Position numbers and translations under genes: made by a program. Positions 1-7,247 of a stretch of DNA of 10,275 nt are shown piece by piece (within the stretch, counting starts at the first letter, position 1; every line of letters begins with the position of its first letter). Below the pieces are notes generated by a model. The model searched no databases. It was not told the DNA's origin and saw only the letters and a program-made list of their open reading frames with translations. Source of the stretch: Alphaproteobacteria bacterium (GTDB lineage Bacteria > Pseudomonadota > Alphaproteobacteria > SP197); NCBI GenBank assembly GCA_022822575.1, contig JAJEBJ010000188.1, positions 1 to 10,275 on the forward strand, read 5' to 3'.

Positions 1-189
1 CTCGGGCGGCACGTAGCGAAAGCCCTTGATGCCCCCGAACTCGGCGTCCTCCCGCCGAACCTCCGGCAGCGCGGGAAACGCCTCGCCCAGGCTGTCGTAC
101 GATTCGCGGTGTTCCTGCCAGGTCGCATCAGCCCCGAGAGAGCCCTCGGCGAGCAACTCGAGGTTGGTTGTCATCTGCTTGCTCAGCAT
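1..189 (-). CDS. N-terminal fragment of a probable alpha/beta hydrolase (HSL-like esterase/lipase)
   Basis: This is the first 63 codons of a gene that runs off the left edge, so function cannot be fixed. The start is the ATG at 189-187. It follows a GGAG ribosome binding site nine bases upstream, which favours it over the second in-frame ATG five codons later. No stop occurs in the visible part. The text resembles the N-terminus of hormone-sensitive-lipase-like hydrolases: a helical stretch around residues 24-38 (WQEHRESYDSLGEAF), then a proline-flanked segment and a beta-strand-like GGIKGFRYVPPE at 52-63. In that family this segment comes just before the HGGG oxyanion motif, which would lie outside the window. 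There is no signal peptide. It sits 316 bases past the PBP gene, so it is probably a separate transcription unit. That a gene is present is fairly sure; the family is a guess from pattern. Confidence 0.55.
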   Translation of the reverse strand, partial: MLSKQMTTNLELLAEGSLGADATWQEHRESYDSLGEAFPALPEVRREDAEFGGIKGFRYVPPE

Positions 190-236
190 CGCGGGTTACT
201 CCGTGTGTCGACGATCGAAAGCGTCCGGATCGTTCA

Positions 237-259
237 CCAACCCCTTTTCATGGGGGTGG
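237..259. repeat. Inverted repeat (hairpin) upstream of the hydrolase gene
   Basis: CCAACCCC (237-244) and GGGGGTGG (252-259) can pair over eight positions with one A-G mismatch around a seven-base loop, TTTTCAT. Neither strand has a T-run after the stem, so it does not look like an intrinsic terminator. On the minus strand it would lie in the leader, about 50-70 bases before the ATG at 189. A role in the 5' leader or as a protein site is possible; chance is also possible. Confidence 0.35.
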
Positions 260-484
260 AGTCAGTGAAATAGTTACAGGATTTCCGTTGTTTGCATAAA
301 CCGAAGAGCCTATCCCCATGGCGACGCAGTGTATAGCACGACAATTGGAGCTTGAAGGCCCCGAACGCCGCCAGATTGAGGCCCGTCCCGGTTCCCGAGC
401 AGGATTCTCGTCGACATGTCCCTGGGCGATCGCGGCATTCATGCTCTGGTGAAGAGACTTGAGCCGCAACCGCTGGCGGGCAAG

Positions 485-500
485 GCCGTTGAAGGACGGC
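485..500 (-). repeat. Small hairpin just after the PBP stop codon
   Basis: On the minus strand GCCGT (500-496) and ACGGC (489-485) form a perfect five-pair stem with a six-base loop, beginning five bases after the TAG stop. No T-run follows, so it is not a convincing intrinsic terminator. It could protect the 3' end of the message or be chance. Confidence 0.3.
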
Positions 501-505
501 TCGCC

Positions 506-2404
506 CTACCACTCGGGTCCTTTCTGGCGGGAGTCGGGACTGTCGCCGGTGAGTTCGCCCAGAAGGTCGCTGAAGAAATCCGTGAAGTCGTCGGTTGCGG
601 GAGGCGGCGCATGATCGACGAGCTTCAGGGAGGGCTCTCCTGCGAGGGCTTCGTTCATGTAGGCGGCCCAGATGCGGGCGGGCAGGCCACCGCCGGTGAC
701 CCTGCCGGTCGGACTTCCGTCGTCGTTCCCCACCCATACGCCTGTCACGTACTGACGGGTAAATCCGATGAACCAGGCATCGCGGAAGTCCTGGCTGGTG
801 CCTGTCTTGCCCCCGGCCGGCCAGGCAATCTGTGCTGCCCTGCCTGTGCCGTCTTCCATGACCTTGCCGAGCATCGCCGTAATCGCGGCGTGAACAGCCG
901 GTTCGATGAGGCGGGGTGCGGCGAGATCGTGCCGCCGGTAGAGGACCTCGCCTGACGATGTACGGATCTCCCGGATCACCCAGGGCCAGGTGGCCAGGCC
1001 CTGGTTGGCCATGGTGCCGTAGGCGCCGGTCAGTTCGAGGAGACTGAGTTCCGTCGTTCCGAGCGCCAGACTCGGGACCTCCGGCAGTTCACGGTCGATG
1101 CCGAGGCGATGCGCGACCTCGATGACGTTCGGAATGCCGACCTTCCAGGCCGTGGCGGCCGCCACCGTGTTGACCGAACCGGCGAAGGCATCGGCAAGCG
1201 TCATCACGCCCTCGTAGCGGTCGCGGAAATTCCCCGGACTCCAGCCGTTGATCGTCACCGGGCGGTCCTCCACGCCGGTGTCGGGATGCCATCCGGCTTC
1301 AAGGGCCGCCAGATAAACGAAAAGCTTGAAGGCCGAGCCCGGTTGCCGGTAGGCGTGCACGGCGCGATTGAACTGCGTGTGGCTGTATCCCGAGCCGCCG
1401 ACCATGGCGAGCACGGCGCCATCGGGGGCCAAGGAGACGATGGCGCCTTCGGCGACGGTCGCAGGCCCGCCCTCGGCAAGGCCGGAGACAAGCGCGTCGC
1501 CTGCTTTCTGCTGGAGCGTCGCGTCGATGGTCGTCGAGATGATGAGGTTTCGGGTCGCCACACCGATGTATTCGGACGCTCGTGCCGTCACCCAGTCGGT
1601 GGCATAGCGTGCATTTCCGCCGGTGTTGCTGTCCACGGCGAGAATCAGGGGGGTCGCCTTCGCCCTTCCGGCCCGTTCGCGGTCGATGAAACCGGCATCC
1701 ACCATGCTGTCGATGACGGTAGTGGTCCGGACAATGGCACGGCCAGGGTTGTTGAAGGGGTTGTCCCGCGAAGGGGCCTTCAGGAGACCGGCGATCATGG
1801 CCGATTCACCCAGGGAAAGATCTCCTGCCTTCTTGCCGAAGTAACGGTGCGAAGCGGCGGCGATGCCAAAGGCGCCGGCACCAAGATAGACCCGGTTGAG
1901 GTAGATGGCGAGGATCTCCTGCTTGGTGAACTTCCGCTCCAGCCAGAAGGCGAGCAGCACTTCCTGGACCTTGCGCTTGAGGGAGCGTTCCGGTGTCAGG
2001 AAGACATTCTTGATGACCTGCTGGGTGATGGTGCTGCCGCCCTGGACGACCTCCCCGGCGCGCAGGTTGACGATGAGGGCGCGCAGAACGCCGAAGATGT
2101 CCATGCCGCCATGGCTGAAGAAGCGGCGATCCTCGGTGGCGATGACAGCTGCCACGAGATCCGGCGGCAGACGGTCAAAGGGAACGATCTCGCCGCGAAA
2201 ATCGCCGTAGGTCGCGAGAATTCTGTCGCTGGAATCAAGAACGGTCACCGAAGGCGTGCGATCACTGACGAGGCTGTCGGGATCGGGAAGGTCGAGGGCG
2301 TACCAGCCGACAAGGGCTCCGGTGAGAAGTGATATCCAGATGGTGGCGATAATGGTCCAGCGCAGGACAGGAGCGATCATGCGCAGGGGGGTGCGTTTCT
2401 TCAT
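506..2404 (-). CDS. Class A penicillin-binding protein (PBP1A family; bifunctional glycosyltransferase/transpeptidase)
   Basis: A 632-residue bifunctional peptidoglycan synthase. It polymerises lipid II into glycan strands and cross-links the stem peptides on the periplasmic face of the inner membrane. A basic N-terminus (MKKRTPLR) and one membrane segment at about 12-36 anchor it. The GT51 domain (about 65-240) shows ATEDRRFF with catalytic Glu91, GGSTITQQ at 122-129, a second Glu at about 148, and the YLNRVYLG block at 168-175. The transpeptidase domain (about 310-585) has the SxxK motif S357-A-F-K360, the SxN motif S410-V-N412, and KTGT at 533-536, so both activities look intact. It is shorter than E. 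coli PBP1A (about 850) and lacks room for the OB-like insert. The ATG has a weak Shine-Dalgarno, but an in-frame TGA three codons upstream rules out extension. It starts 21 bases after the gyrB stop, so it is probably co-transcribed and perhaps translationally coupled. Confidence 0.95.
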   Translation of the reverse strand: MKKRTPLRMIAPVLRWTIIATIWISLLTGALVGWYALDLPDPDSLVSDRTPSVTVLDSSDRILATYGDFRGEIVPFDRLPPDLVAAVIATEDRRFFSHGGMDIFGVLRALIVNLRAGEVVQGGSTITQQVIKNVFLTPERSLKRKVQEVLLAFWLERKFTKQEILAIYLNRVYLGAGAFGIAAASHRYFGKKAGDLSLGESAMIAGLLKAPSRDNPFNNPGRAIVRTTTVIDSMVDAGFIDRERAGRAKATPLILAVDSNTGGNARYATDWVTARASEYIGVATRNLIISTTIDATLQQKAGDALVSGLAEGGPATVAEGAIVSLAPDGAVLAMVGGSGYSHTQFNRAVHAYRQPGSAFKLFVYLAALEAGWHPDTGVEDRPVTINGWSPGNFRDRYEGVMTLADAFAGSVNTVAAATAWKVGIPNVIEVAHRLGIDRELPEVPSLALGTTELSLLELTGAYGTMANQGLATWPWVIREIRTSSGEVLYRRHDLAAPRLIEPAVHAAITAMLGKVMEDGTGRAAQIAWPAGGKTGTSQDFRDAWFIGFTRQYVTGVWVGNDDGSPTGRVTGGGLPARIWAAYMNEALAGEPSLKLVDHAPPPATDDFTDFFSDLLGELTGDSPDSRQKGPEW

Positions 2405-2425
2405 CTCGGATCAGGCGGTGCCCGG

Positions 2426-4855
2426 CTAAATGTCCAGGTTGGTCACCTTCAGCGCATTGGACTGGATGAACAGGCGGCGTGGCTCGACGACATTGCCCAT
2501 GAGGGTTTCGAAGAGATCGTTCGCCTCGTTGGCGTCCTTCACGGTCACTCTCAGGAGCGCCCGCGCATCGGGGTCGAGGGTGGTTTCCCACAGCTGGTCG
2601 GGGTTCATTTCACCCAAGCCCTTGTAGCGCTGGATCGAGGCGCCGCGCTGGGCCAGCTGACGCACCAGCCGGACGAGGTCTCCCGGTCCCTGGACAGGGT
2701 GACGTCGCTCCCGGCGCTCGAGGAGACCGGGCCGCGCATAGAGTTCCTGGAGCGAGGGCGCCATGGCATCCAGCGCCATCGCTTCCTCGGATCGCACCAG
2801 GCTTGGGGTGATGCGATGGGTTTCGGCGACACCACGAACGGTTCGGCTGAAGACTGCTCCGCCTTCGCCATCCGTTTTGCCGCACCAGGCGCCGTCTCCA
2901 TCCATTTCGCCCAGGCTCTCCGCCACCATGGCGGCCCGGCGACTCGCTTCATCGGCATCTGCCAGATGGCGTGGCGACAGGAGCCCGGCGATCGCTGCCC
3001 GCTCGGCGATGGCGATCGGCAGATGCCGTCCCAGGGGCTGCAGCAACCGGGCGGCGCGCCGTGCCTGTCTTACCATCTCGTCAAGTTCGGCCGAGCCAAT
3101 CTGGCGTCCGTCGTGGTGGTGAAACACGCACTCCTCGCGGGCGATGCCCAGGAGATGGTCGTCGAAGGCCTGCTCGTCCTTGAGATACACCTCGCTCGAG
3201 CCACGCTTGACCTTGAAGAGCGGTGGCTGCGCTATGTAGAGGTAACCCGCTTCGATGATCCCGGCCATGTGGCGGAAGAAGAAGGTCAGGAGAAGAGTTC
3301 GGATGTGGGCGCCATCGACGTCGGCATCGGTCATGATGACGATCCTGTGGTAACGGATCTTTTCGATGTCGAAGTCCTCTGCAATTCCGGCGCCCAGGGC
3401 CATGATCAGCATGGCGATCTGGTCAGAGGACAGCATCTTGTCGATGCGTGCGCGCTCGACGTTGAGGATCTTGCCTCTGAGCGGCAGGACAGCCTGATTG
3501 GAACGGTCCCTTGCCTGTTTGGCGGACCCGCCTGCCGAATCGCCCTCGACGATGAAGAGTTCCGAATTCTCCGGGTTCTTTTCCTGGCAGTCGGCGAGCT
3601 TGCCCGGCAGATTGCCGATATCAAGGGCGGTCTTGCGACGGGTGAGTTCGCGTGCCTTGCGCGCCGCCTCGCGTGCTGCCGCGGCCTCGATGCACTTGGA
3701 GACGATCGTGCGGGCGTCCGCCGGGTGTTCCTCGAACCACTGTCCAAGGCGGTCGTTGACGATCTGCATGATGACCGGATGCACTTCGGAGGAGACCAGC
3801 TTGTCCTTGGTCTGCGAAGCGAACTTGGGGTCGGGCATCTTGCACGAGACCACGGCGGTCAGTCCTTCGCGCATGTCCTCCCCGGAGATCGACACGCGAT
3901 CGCGCTTGAACAGTCCGTTGGCCGAGGCATAGGCCTGGACGGTGCGGGTCAGCGCATTGCGGAAGCCCGCAAGATGTGAGCCGCCGTCACGCTGGGGAAT
4001 GTTGTTCGTGAAGCAAAGCGTGTTCTCGTGATAGGCGTCCGTCCACTGCATGGCGACCTCGACGATGATGTCGTCCCGGTTGTCGCTGAAGCAGATCACC
4101 TCGCCATGAAGACCGGTCTTGTTGCGATCGAGCCAGGTCACGAACGCCCTCAACCCGCCCTCATAGAAGAATTCCTGGGCATGCCGTTCCACGGTGCGGT
4201 GATCCTCGAGACGGATGCGTACGCCGTGGTTGAGGAACGCCAGTTCACGCAGTCTGTTCTCCAGCACCCCGATGTCGAACTCGGTTCTCGAGAAGGTGAC
4301 GGGTGACGGCGTGAACGTGACCCTTGTTCCAGTCTTCGTGGTCGGTCCCCGAGCCGCCAGCGGGGCTTCCGCCACACCGTCGGCGAAGAGGAGGAGATGT
4401 TCCTCGCCACCGCGCCAGATGACCAGTTCGAGATGGGAGGAGAGGGCATTGACCACTGACACACCCACCCCGTGCAGCCCGCCGGAGACCTTGTAGCTGT
4501 TGTGGTCGAACTTCCCGCCGGCATGCAGGCGAGTCATGATGACCTCGGCGGCGGACACCCCTTCCTCGGCATGGATATCGGTGGGAATGCCTCTCCCATT
4601 GTCTTCAATAGTGATCGATCCACCGGGATTGAGCGTGACCGAGACGGTGTCGCAGTGTCCGGCGAGAGCCTCGTCGATGGCGTTGTCGACGACCTCGAAG
4701 ACCATGTGATGGAGTCCGGTGCCGTCGTCGGTATCACCGATGTACATGCCCGGCCGCTTGCGTACCGCATCGAGCCCCTTCAACACCTTGATGGCATCGG
4801 CGCCGTACTCCTCATCGGCTGTCGGCCTGTCGGAGGTGAGCGATTCTTCGTTCAT
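2426..4855 (-). CDS. gyrB: DNA gyrase subunit B (GyrB)
   Basis: The 809-residue ATPase subunit of DNA gyrase. With GyrA it introduces negative supercoils and relieves stress ahead of forks. The GHKL ATPase domain is at about 20-235: MVFEVVDNAIDEAL with catalytic Glu54 and Asn58, the EDNGRGIPT box (84-92, Asp85 binding adenine), and the GGLHGVGVSVVN lid motif at 125-136. A transducer domain follows. The Toprim domain has EGDSAGGSAKQ (Glu437), LPLRGKILNVE (457-467) and the metal site DADVD (510-514). The insert after about residue 560 and the total length match the long E. coli-type GyrB (804). It ends in SNALKVTNLDI, the usual C-terminus. I chose the ATG at 4855 because homology begins right after it and a good GAGAGGG site lies seven bases upstream; a longer in-frame start at 4963 would only read through the end of recF. 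Its start overlaps the recF stop as ATGA. Confidence 0.98.
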   Translation of the reverse strand: MNEESLTSDRPTADEEYGADAIKVLKGLDAVRKRPGMYIGDTDDGTGLHHMVFEVVDNAIDEALAGHCDTVSVTLNPGGSITIEDNGRGIPTDIHAEEGVSAAEVIMTRLHAGGKFDHNSYKVSGGLHGVGVSVVNALSSHLELVIWRGGEEHLLLFADGVAEAPLAARGPTTKTGTRVTFTPSPVTFSRTEFDIGVLENRLRELAFLNHGVRIRLEDHRTVERHAQEFFYEGGLRAFVTWLDRNKTGLHGEVICFSDNRDDIIVEVAMQWTDAYHENTLCFTNNIPQRDGGSHLAGFRNALTRTVQAYASANGLFKRDRVSISGEDMREGLTAVVSCKMPDPKFASQTKDKLVSSEVHPVIMQIVNDRLGQWFEEHPADARTIVSKCIEAAAAREAARKARELTRRKTALDIGNLPGKLADCQEKNPENSELFIVEGDSAGGSAKQARDRSNQAVLPLRGKILNVERARIDKMLSSDQIAMLIMALGAGIAEDFDIEKIRYHRIVIMTDADVDGAHIRTLLLTFFFRHMAGIIEAGYLYIAQPPLFKVKRGSSEVYLKDEQAFDDHLLGIAREECVFHHHDGRQIGSAELDEMVRQARRAARLLQPLGRHLPIAIAERAAIAGLLSPRHLADADEASRRAAMVAESLGEMDGDGAWCGKTDGEGGAVFSRTVRGVAETHRITPSLVRSEEAMALDAMAPSLQELYARPGLLERRERRHPVQGPGDLVRLVRQLAQRGASIQRYKGLGEMNPDQLWETTLDPDARALLRVTVKDANEANDLFETLMGNVVEPRRLFIQSNALKVTNLDI

Positions 4856-6006
4856 GCTGCAGCCCTCTCGTCGAGGCGCCGTGCACGGCCGGTCGTGACA
4901 TGGAAGAACAGGGCCTTGCGGTCGAGGACGTCGAAATGGTCCCGATCGGTTCCCGTCATCCATGCCTGAAGTCCCAGGTCCAGGATCAGCGCGAGGAGCG
5001 ATTCACGAGCCTTGCGGTCGAGATGGGAGACCACGTCGTCGAGCAGCAGGACGGGTGCGCGGCGGCCACCCGCAAGGCGCGCCGATGCCATCAGGATGGC
5101 GATGACCAGGGCCTTCTGCTGGCCTGTGGAGCACAGGGATGCCTCAAAGCCGGCTTCGAGGTGGTGCACGACGAGGTCCGTGCGATGAGGTCCCTCACCT
5201 GTCATGCCCTGTTCCGCGTCGCGCCGCCGCGCCGCCACGAGATGGTCGCGGAACCTGGCCTCGGCATCGACAGCCGGCATGTCGGTGATCCAGGTCTCGA
5301 CGAGCCCGGCAAGGTCGAGGGTAGCGCCGGGAAAGGGCGCGGTGCCGGCGGCGAGGACCGGCGCCAGGGAGTCGCGGAACTCGCGTCTGGCAGCGGCAAC
5401 GGCAACACCGGTCTCGGCCATGGTGCCCTCGAGCGCGGCAAGCCATGCGGTGTCGCGGCTCATCTCGCGCAACAGGCGCAGACGCTCGCGCATGGCGCGT
5501 TCGTAGGCGCCGATGCGGCGGGCATGCAGCGGATCATGGACGCACACCATGCGGTCGAAGAATCGGCGGCGGTGCTGTGCCGGTTCGCGGAACAGGCCGT
5601 CCATGGACGGGGTCAGCCACATCATCGACACGATTTCCGCAAGCGGCGCCTGGCCCTTGCAGTTCTCACCGTCTATCCGGACCAACCGGCCTCTCGTGTC
5701 ATCATCTGCGGGCGCGCCGGTCCCGACCCGCGTGGTTGCATGGCCGGTGGTGATGTCGGCCACGACGGACCACGTTCCCGGGCCGTTGCGGCGCGGTATG
5801 TCGGCCAGCCTGGCGCCAAGAAGGCCACGGCCCGGCGCCATGAAGGACGCCGCTTCCAGGAGATTGGTCTTTCCCGAGCCGTTGGCCCCGGTCAGTACCA
5901 CCGGAAGGGGGCCGGCCTCGAGGTCGAGATGTTCCCACGAGCGGAAATCCCGCAACCTGAGACGTCTGATGAAGGGATCGCTCCTGACAGCAGTTGGTCT
6001 TGTCAC
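4852..6006 (-). CDS. recF: DNA replication and repair protein RecF
   Basis: A 384-residue ABC-type (SMC-like) ATPase that works with RecO and RecR to load RecA at single-strand gaps and stalled forks in the cytoplasm. The N-terminal strand FIRRLRLRDFRSW (12-24) is typical. Walker A is GANGSGKTNLLEA at 40-52. The GPHRTDL motif is at 272-278, the ABC signature STGQQKAL at 293-300, and Walker B APVLLLDDVVSHLD at 317-330 with Asp323 and Asp324. The length is usual for the family. The start is a GTG at 6006, eleven bases after the dnaN stop, with only a weak AGG ten bases upstream; no better start is seen before the conserved strand, so the exact N-terminus is less certain than the gene. Its stop overlaps the gyrB start by four bases. 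The poor start signals suggest low, coupled translation from dnaN, which is inference. Confidence 0.96.
   Translation of the reverse strand: MTRPTAVRSDPFIRRLRLRDFRSWEHLDLEAGPLPVVLTGANGSGKTNLLEAASFMAPGRGLLGARLADIPRRNGPGTWSVVADITTGHATTRVGTGAPADDDTRGRLVRIDGENCKGQAPLAEIVSMMWLTPSMDGLFREPAQHRRRFFDRMVCVHDPLHARRIGAYERAMRERLRLLREMSRDTAWLAALEGTMAETGVAVAAARREFRDSLAPVLAAGTAPFPGATLDLAGLVETWITDMPAVDAEARFRDHLVAARRRDAEQGMTGEGPHRTDLVVHHLEAGFEASLCSTGQQKALVIAILMASARLAGGRRAPVLLLDDVVSHLDRKARESLLALILDLGLQAWMTGTDRDHFDVLDRKALFFHVTTGRARRLDERAAA
4863..4869 (-). promoter_or_regulatory. gyrB ribosome binding site inside the 3' end of recF
   Basis: GAGAGGG lies seven bases before the gyrB ATG and within the last codons of recF. 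It decides the gyrB start at 4855 over the longer frame, and with the ATGA overlap it indicates translational coupling of the two genes. Confidence 0.75.
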
Positions 6007-6017
6007 CGTCGCCGTGC

Positions 6018-7139
6018 CTAGACCCTGAGCGGCATCAGGACATAAAGCGTCCGGTTGTCGTCGGCATCCCGAACGATGGCCGGCGATGAGTCGCGGGACA
6101 TGACGACCAGCATGACGTCGCCATCAAAATTCTTCGCCATTTCCGAAATATAGCGTGCATTGAAGCCGATTGTCATGGGTGGTCCCTCATAATCGACCTC
6201 AAGCTCCTCCTCTCCGGTGACTCCTTCGAGATTGCTGGCGGACACCTGCAGGCGACCGGTCGAGATGTCCAGCTTGACGGGTCGTCCCTTGTCCGTGGTC
6301 GTGATCACGGACATGCGGTCGGTCGCCCTCACGAACGTGTCTTTCGAGACCTTCATGACCCTGTCGTTGTCGTCGGGGATCACCTTCTCGTAGCTCGGGT
6401 AGGTGCCGTCGATGAGCTTGGACGTCATCTGGATGGTGCCGGAACGGAAGCTCATCTTGCGTTCCGCCACTTCGATGTCGATGTCCTCATCGGCGGTGTC
6501 GATCAGGCTGCGCAGAACATGAATGGTCTTGTTGGGAACAATGATTCCCGGCATGCCGTCGGCGCCTTCGGGCTGCTCGGTATCCACCCTGGCGAGCCGG
6601 TGGCCGTCTGTGGCGACGGCGCGTAGCGCAGGGCTGCTGTCGCCTGATGTCGCGTGGAAGAAAACGCCCTGCAGATTCTCCCGGGCGCCCTCCACGAGAG
6701 CAGCGAAATGCGTGCGGTCGAGGAGGCGCCGCAGTTCCACGGCCGGCAGCGAAAACCCGTGGCTGAAGGGAGTTGCCGTCATCAGAGGGAAATCCTCGGG
6801 TGGCAGGCAGGCGAACTCGAACTGCGTGGGCCCGCAACGAATCGACAGACGCCCGCTCACCTGATCGCGTTCGAGGGCCACCTGGGCACCGTCGGGCAGG
6901 GTGCGGCAAATGTTCTGGAGCAGGAACGCCGATGCCGTCGTGGTGCCTGATGCGTTGACATCTGCGGCGACGTTCTGCACCACCTCGAGGTCCATGTCGG
7001 TGGCTGTGAGACGGAGGTTCTGCTCGTCCGCGTCGAGTCTGACATTGGCAAGAACGGGGATGGTGCTGCGCCGTTCGACAACGCTGTTTGCGTGCGTCAG
7101 TGCTGTCATCAGGGCGCTACGTTCAACAACAAGTTTCAT
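6018..7139 (-). CDS. dnaN: DNA polymerase III subunit beta (sliding clamp)
   Basis: A 373-residue protein whose dimer encircles DNA and tethers polymerase III and other partners through a hydrophobic cleft. It begins MKLVVERSALMTALTHANSV and keeps the clamp landmarks: IPVLANVRL (27-35), the cleft segment ATDGHRLARV (176-185), KLIDGTYPSYEKVIP (241-255), and the C-terminal YVLMPLRV (366-373), equivalent to E. coli YVVMPMRL. Three repeated clamp domains fit the length. I chose the ATG at 7139 because homology starts there and AGGGA lies nine bases upstream; the in-frame extension to 7202 has no family resemblance. It follows dnaA by 108 bases, and recF starts 11 bases after its stop. The spacer to dnaA has a hairpin but no clear promoter, so it is probably read from the dnaA message. 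Confidence 0.98.
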   Translation of the reverse strand: MKLVVERSALMTALTHANSVVERRSTIPVLANVRLDADEQNLRLTATDMDLEVVQNVAADVNASGTTTASAFLLQNICRTLPDGAQVALERDQVSGRLSIRCGPTQFEFACLPPEDFPLMTATPFSHGFSLPAVELRRLLDRTHFAALVEGARENLQGVFFHATSGDSSPALRAVATDGHRLARVDTEQPEGADGMPGIIVPNKTIHVLRSLIDTADEDIDIEVAERKMSFRSGTIQMTSKLIDGTYPSYEKVIPDDNDRVMKVSKDTFVRATDRMSVITTTDKGRPVKLDISTGRLQVSASNLEGVTGEEELEVDYEGPPMTIGFNARYISEMAKNFDGDVMLVVMSRDSSPAIVRDADDNRTLYVLMPLRV

Positions 7140-7164
7140 GGACCAGCATCCCTGGCAGGTAAAC

Positions 7165-7191
7165 GCCGATCGGGGTGCGGTCCCCGCCGGC
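7165..7191 (-). repeat. Hairpin in the dnaA-dnaN spacer
   Basis: On the minus strand GCCG and CGGGG pair with CCCCG and CGGC: an outer 4-bp and an inner 5-bp stem separated by a 1x2 internal loop, with the six-base loop ACCGCA. It sits 26-52 bases before the dnaN ATG. Only three Ts follow, one base after the stem, so it is at most a weak terminator or attenuator, or an mRNA processing or stability element. I infer no specific role. Confidence 0.4.
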
Positions 7192-7247
7192 TGGCATGTC
7201 ACGCCAATCTAGCAGGAAGCGGCATGCATGTGCCACACCATTGCCAC

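Larger units (their letters stand above)
190..505. other. 316-base gap between the PBP gene and the hydrolase gene
   Basis: No intact gene is visible here. Directly after the PBP stop there is a 5-bp hairpin at 485-500 without a T-run. In the same frame as the PBP, past its TAG stop, the minus strand stays open for 85 codons to a stop at 248-250. The first 36 of these codons (505-398) resemble the core-binding domain of tyrosine recombinases. Bases about 264-345 are clearly AT-richer than the surroundings and may hold the promoter of the hydrolase gene. The best -10-like hexamer on the minus strand is TATACA (335-330), but no good -35 element is placed with it. A hairpin lies at 237-259. GANTC sites occur at 259-263 and 403-407. 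Confidence 0.6.

Noticed and set aside
308..320. CTATCCCCA at 310-318 as a DnaA box
   Set aside because: It differs from TTATCCACA at two positions, including a core base, and stands alone, so it is not credible as an origin element.
234..737. 167-residue open frame on the minus strand overlapping the 3' end of the PBP gene
   Set aside because: Most of it is an alternate frame of the PBP transpeptidase C-terminus, arginine- and proline-rich as expected for an out-of-frame GC-rich read, with no recognisable domain.
1109..2332. 407-residue open frame on the plus strand opposite the PBP gene
   Set aside because: It is the antisense shadow of a clear coding gene. Long antisense frames are expected at high GC, and the translation shows no known motif.
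2699..3979. 426-residue open frame on the plus strand opposite gyrB
   Set aside because: Antisense shadow of gyrB with no domain features and no ribosome binding site that I can see.
4853..4963. 36-codon N-terminal extension of gyrB
   Set aside because: It only reads through the 3' end of recF in another frame, has no GyrB similarity, and the ATG at 4855 has a good ribosome binding site and ATGA coupling.
4900..6021. 373-residue open frame on the plus strand opposite recF
   Set aside because: Antisense shadow; it matches recF nearly end to end and has no family resemblance.
7137..7202. 21-codon N-terminal extension of dnaN
   Set aside because: The clamp family starts at MKLVVERSAL; the extension is cysteine-rich filler in the leader, and AGGGA is well placed for the ATG at 7139.
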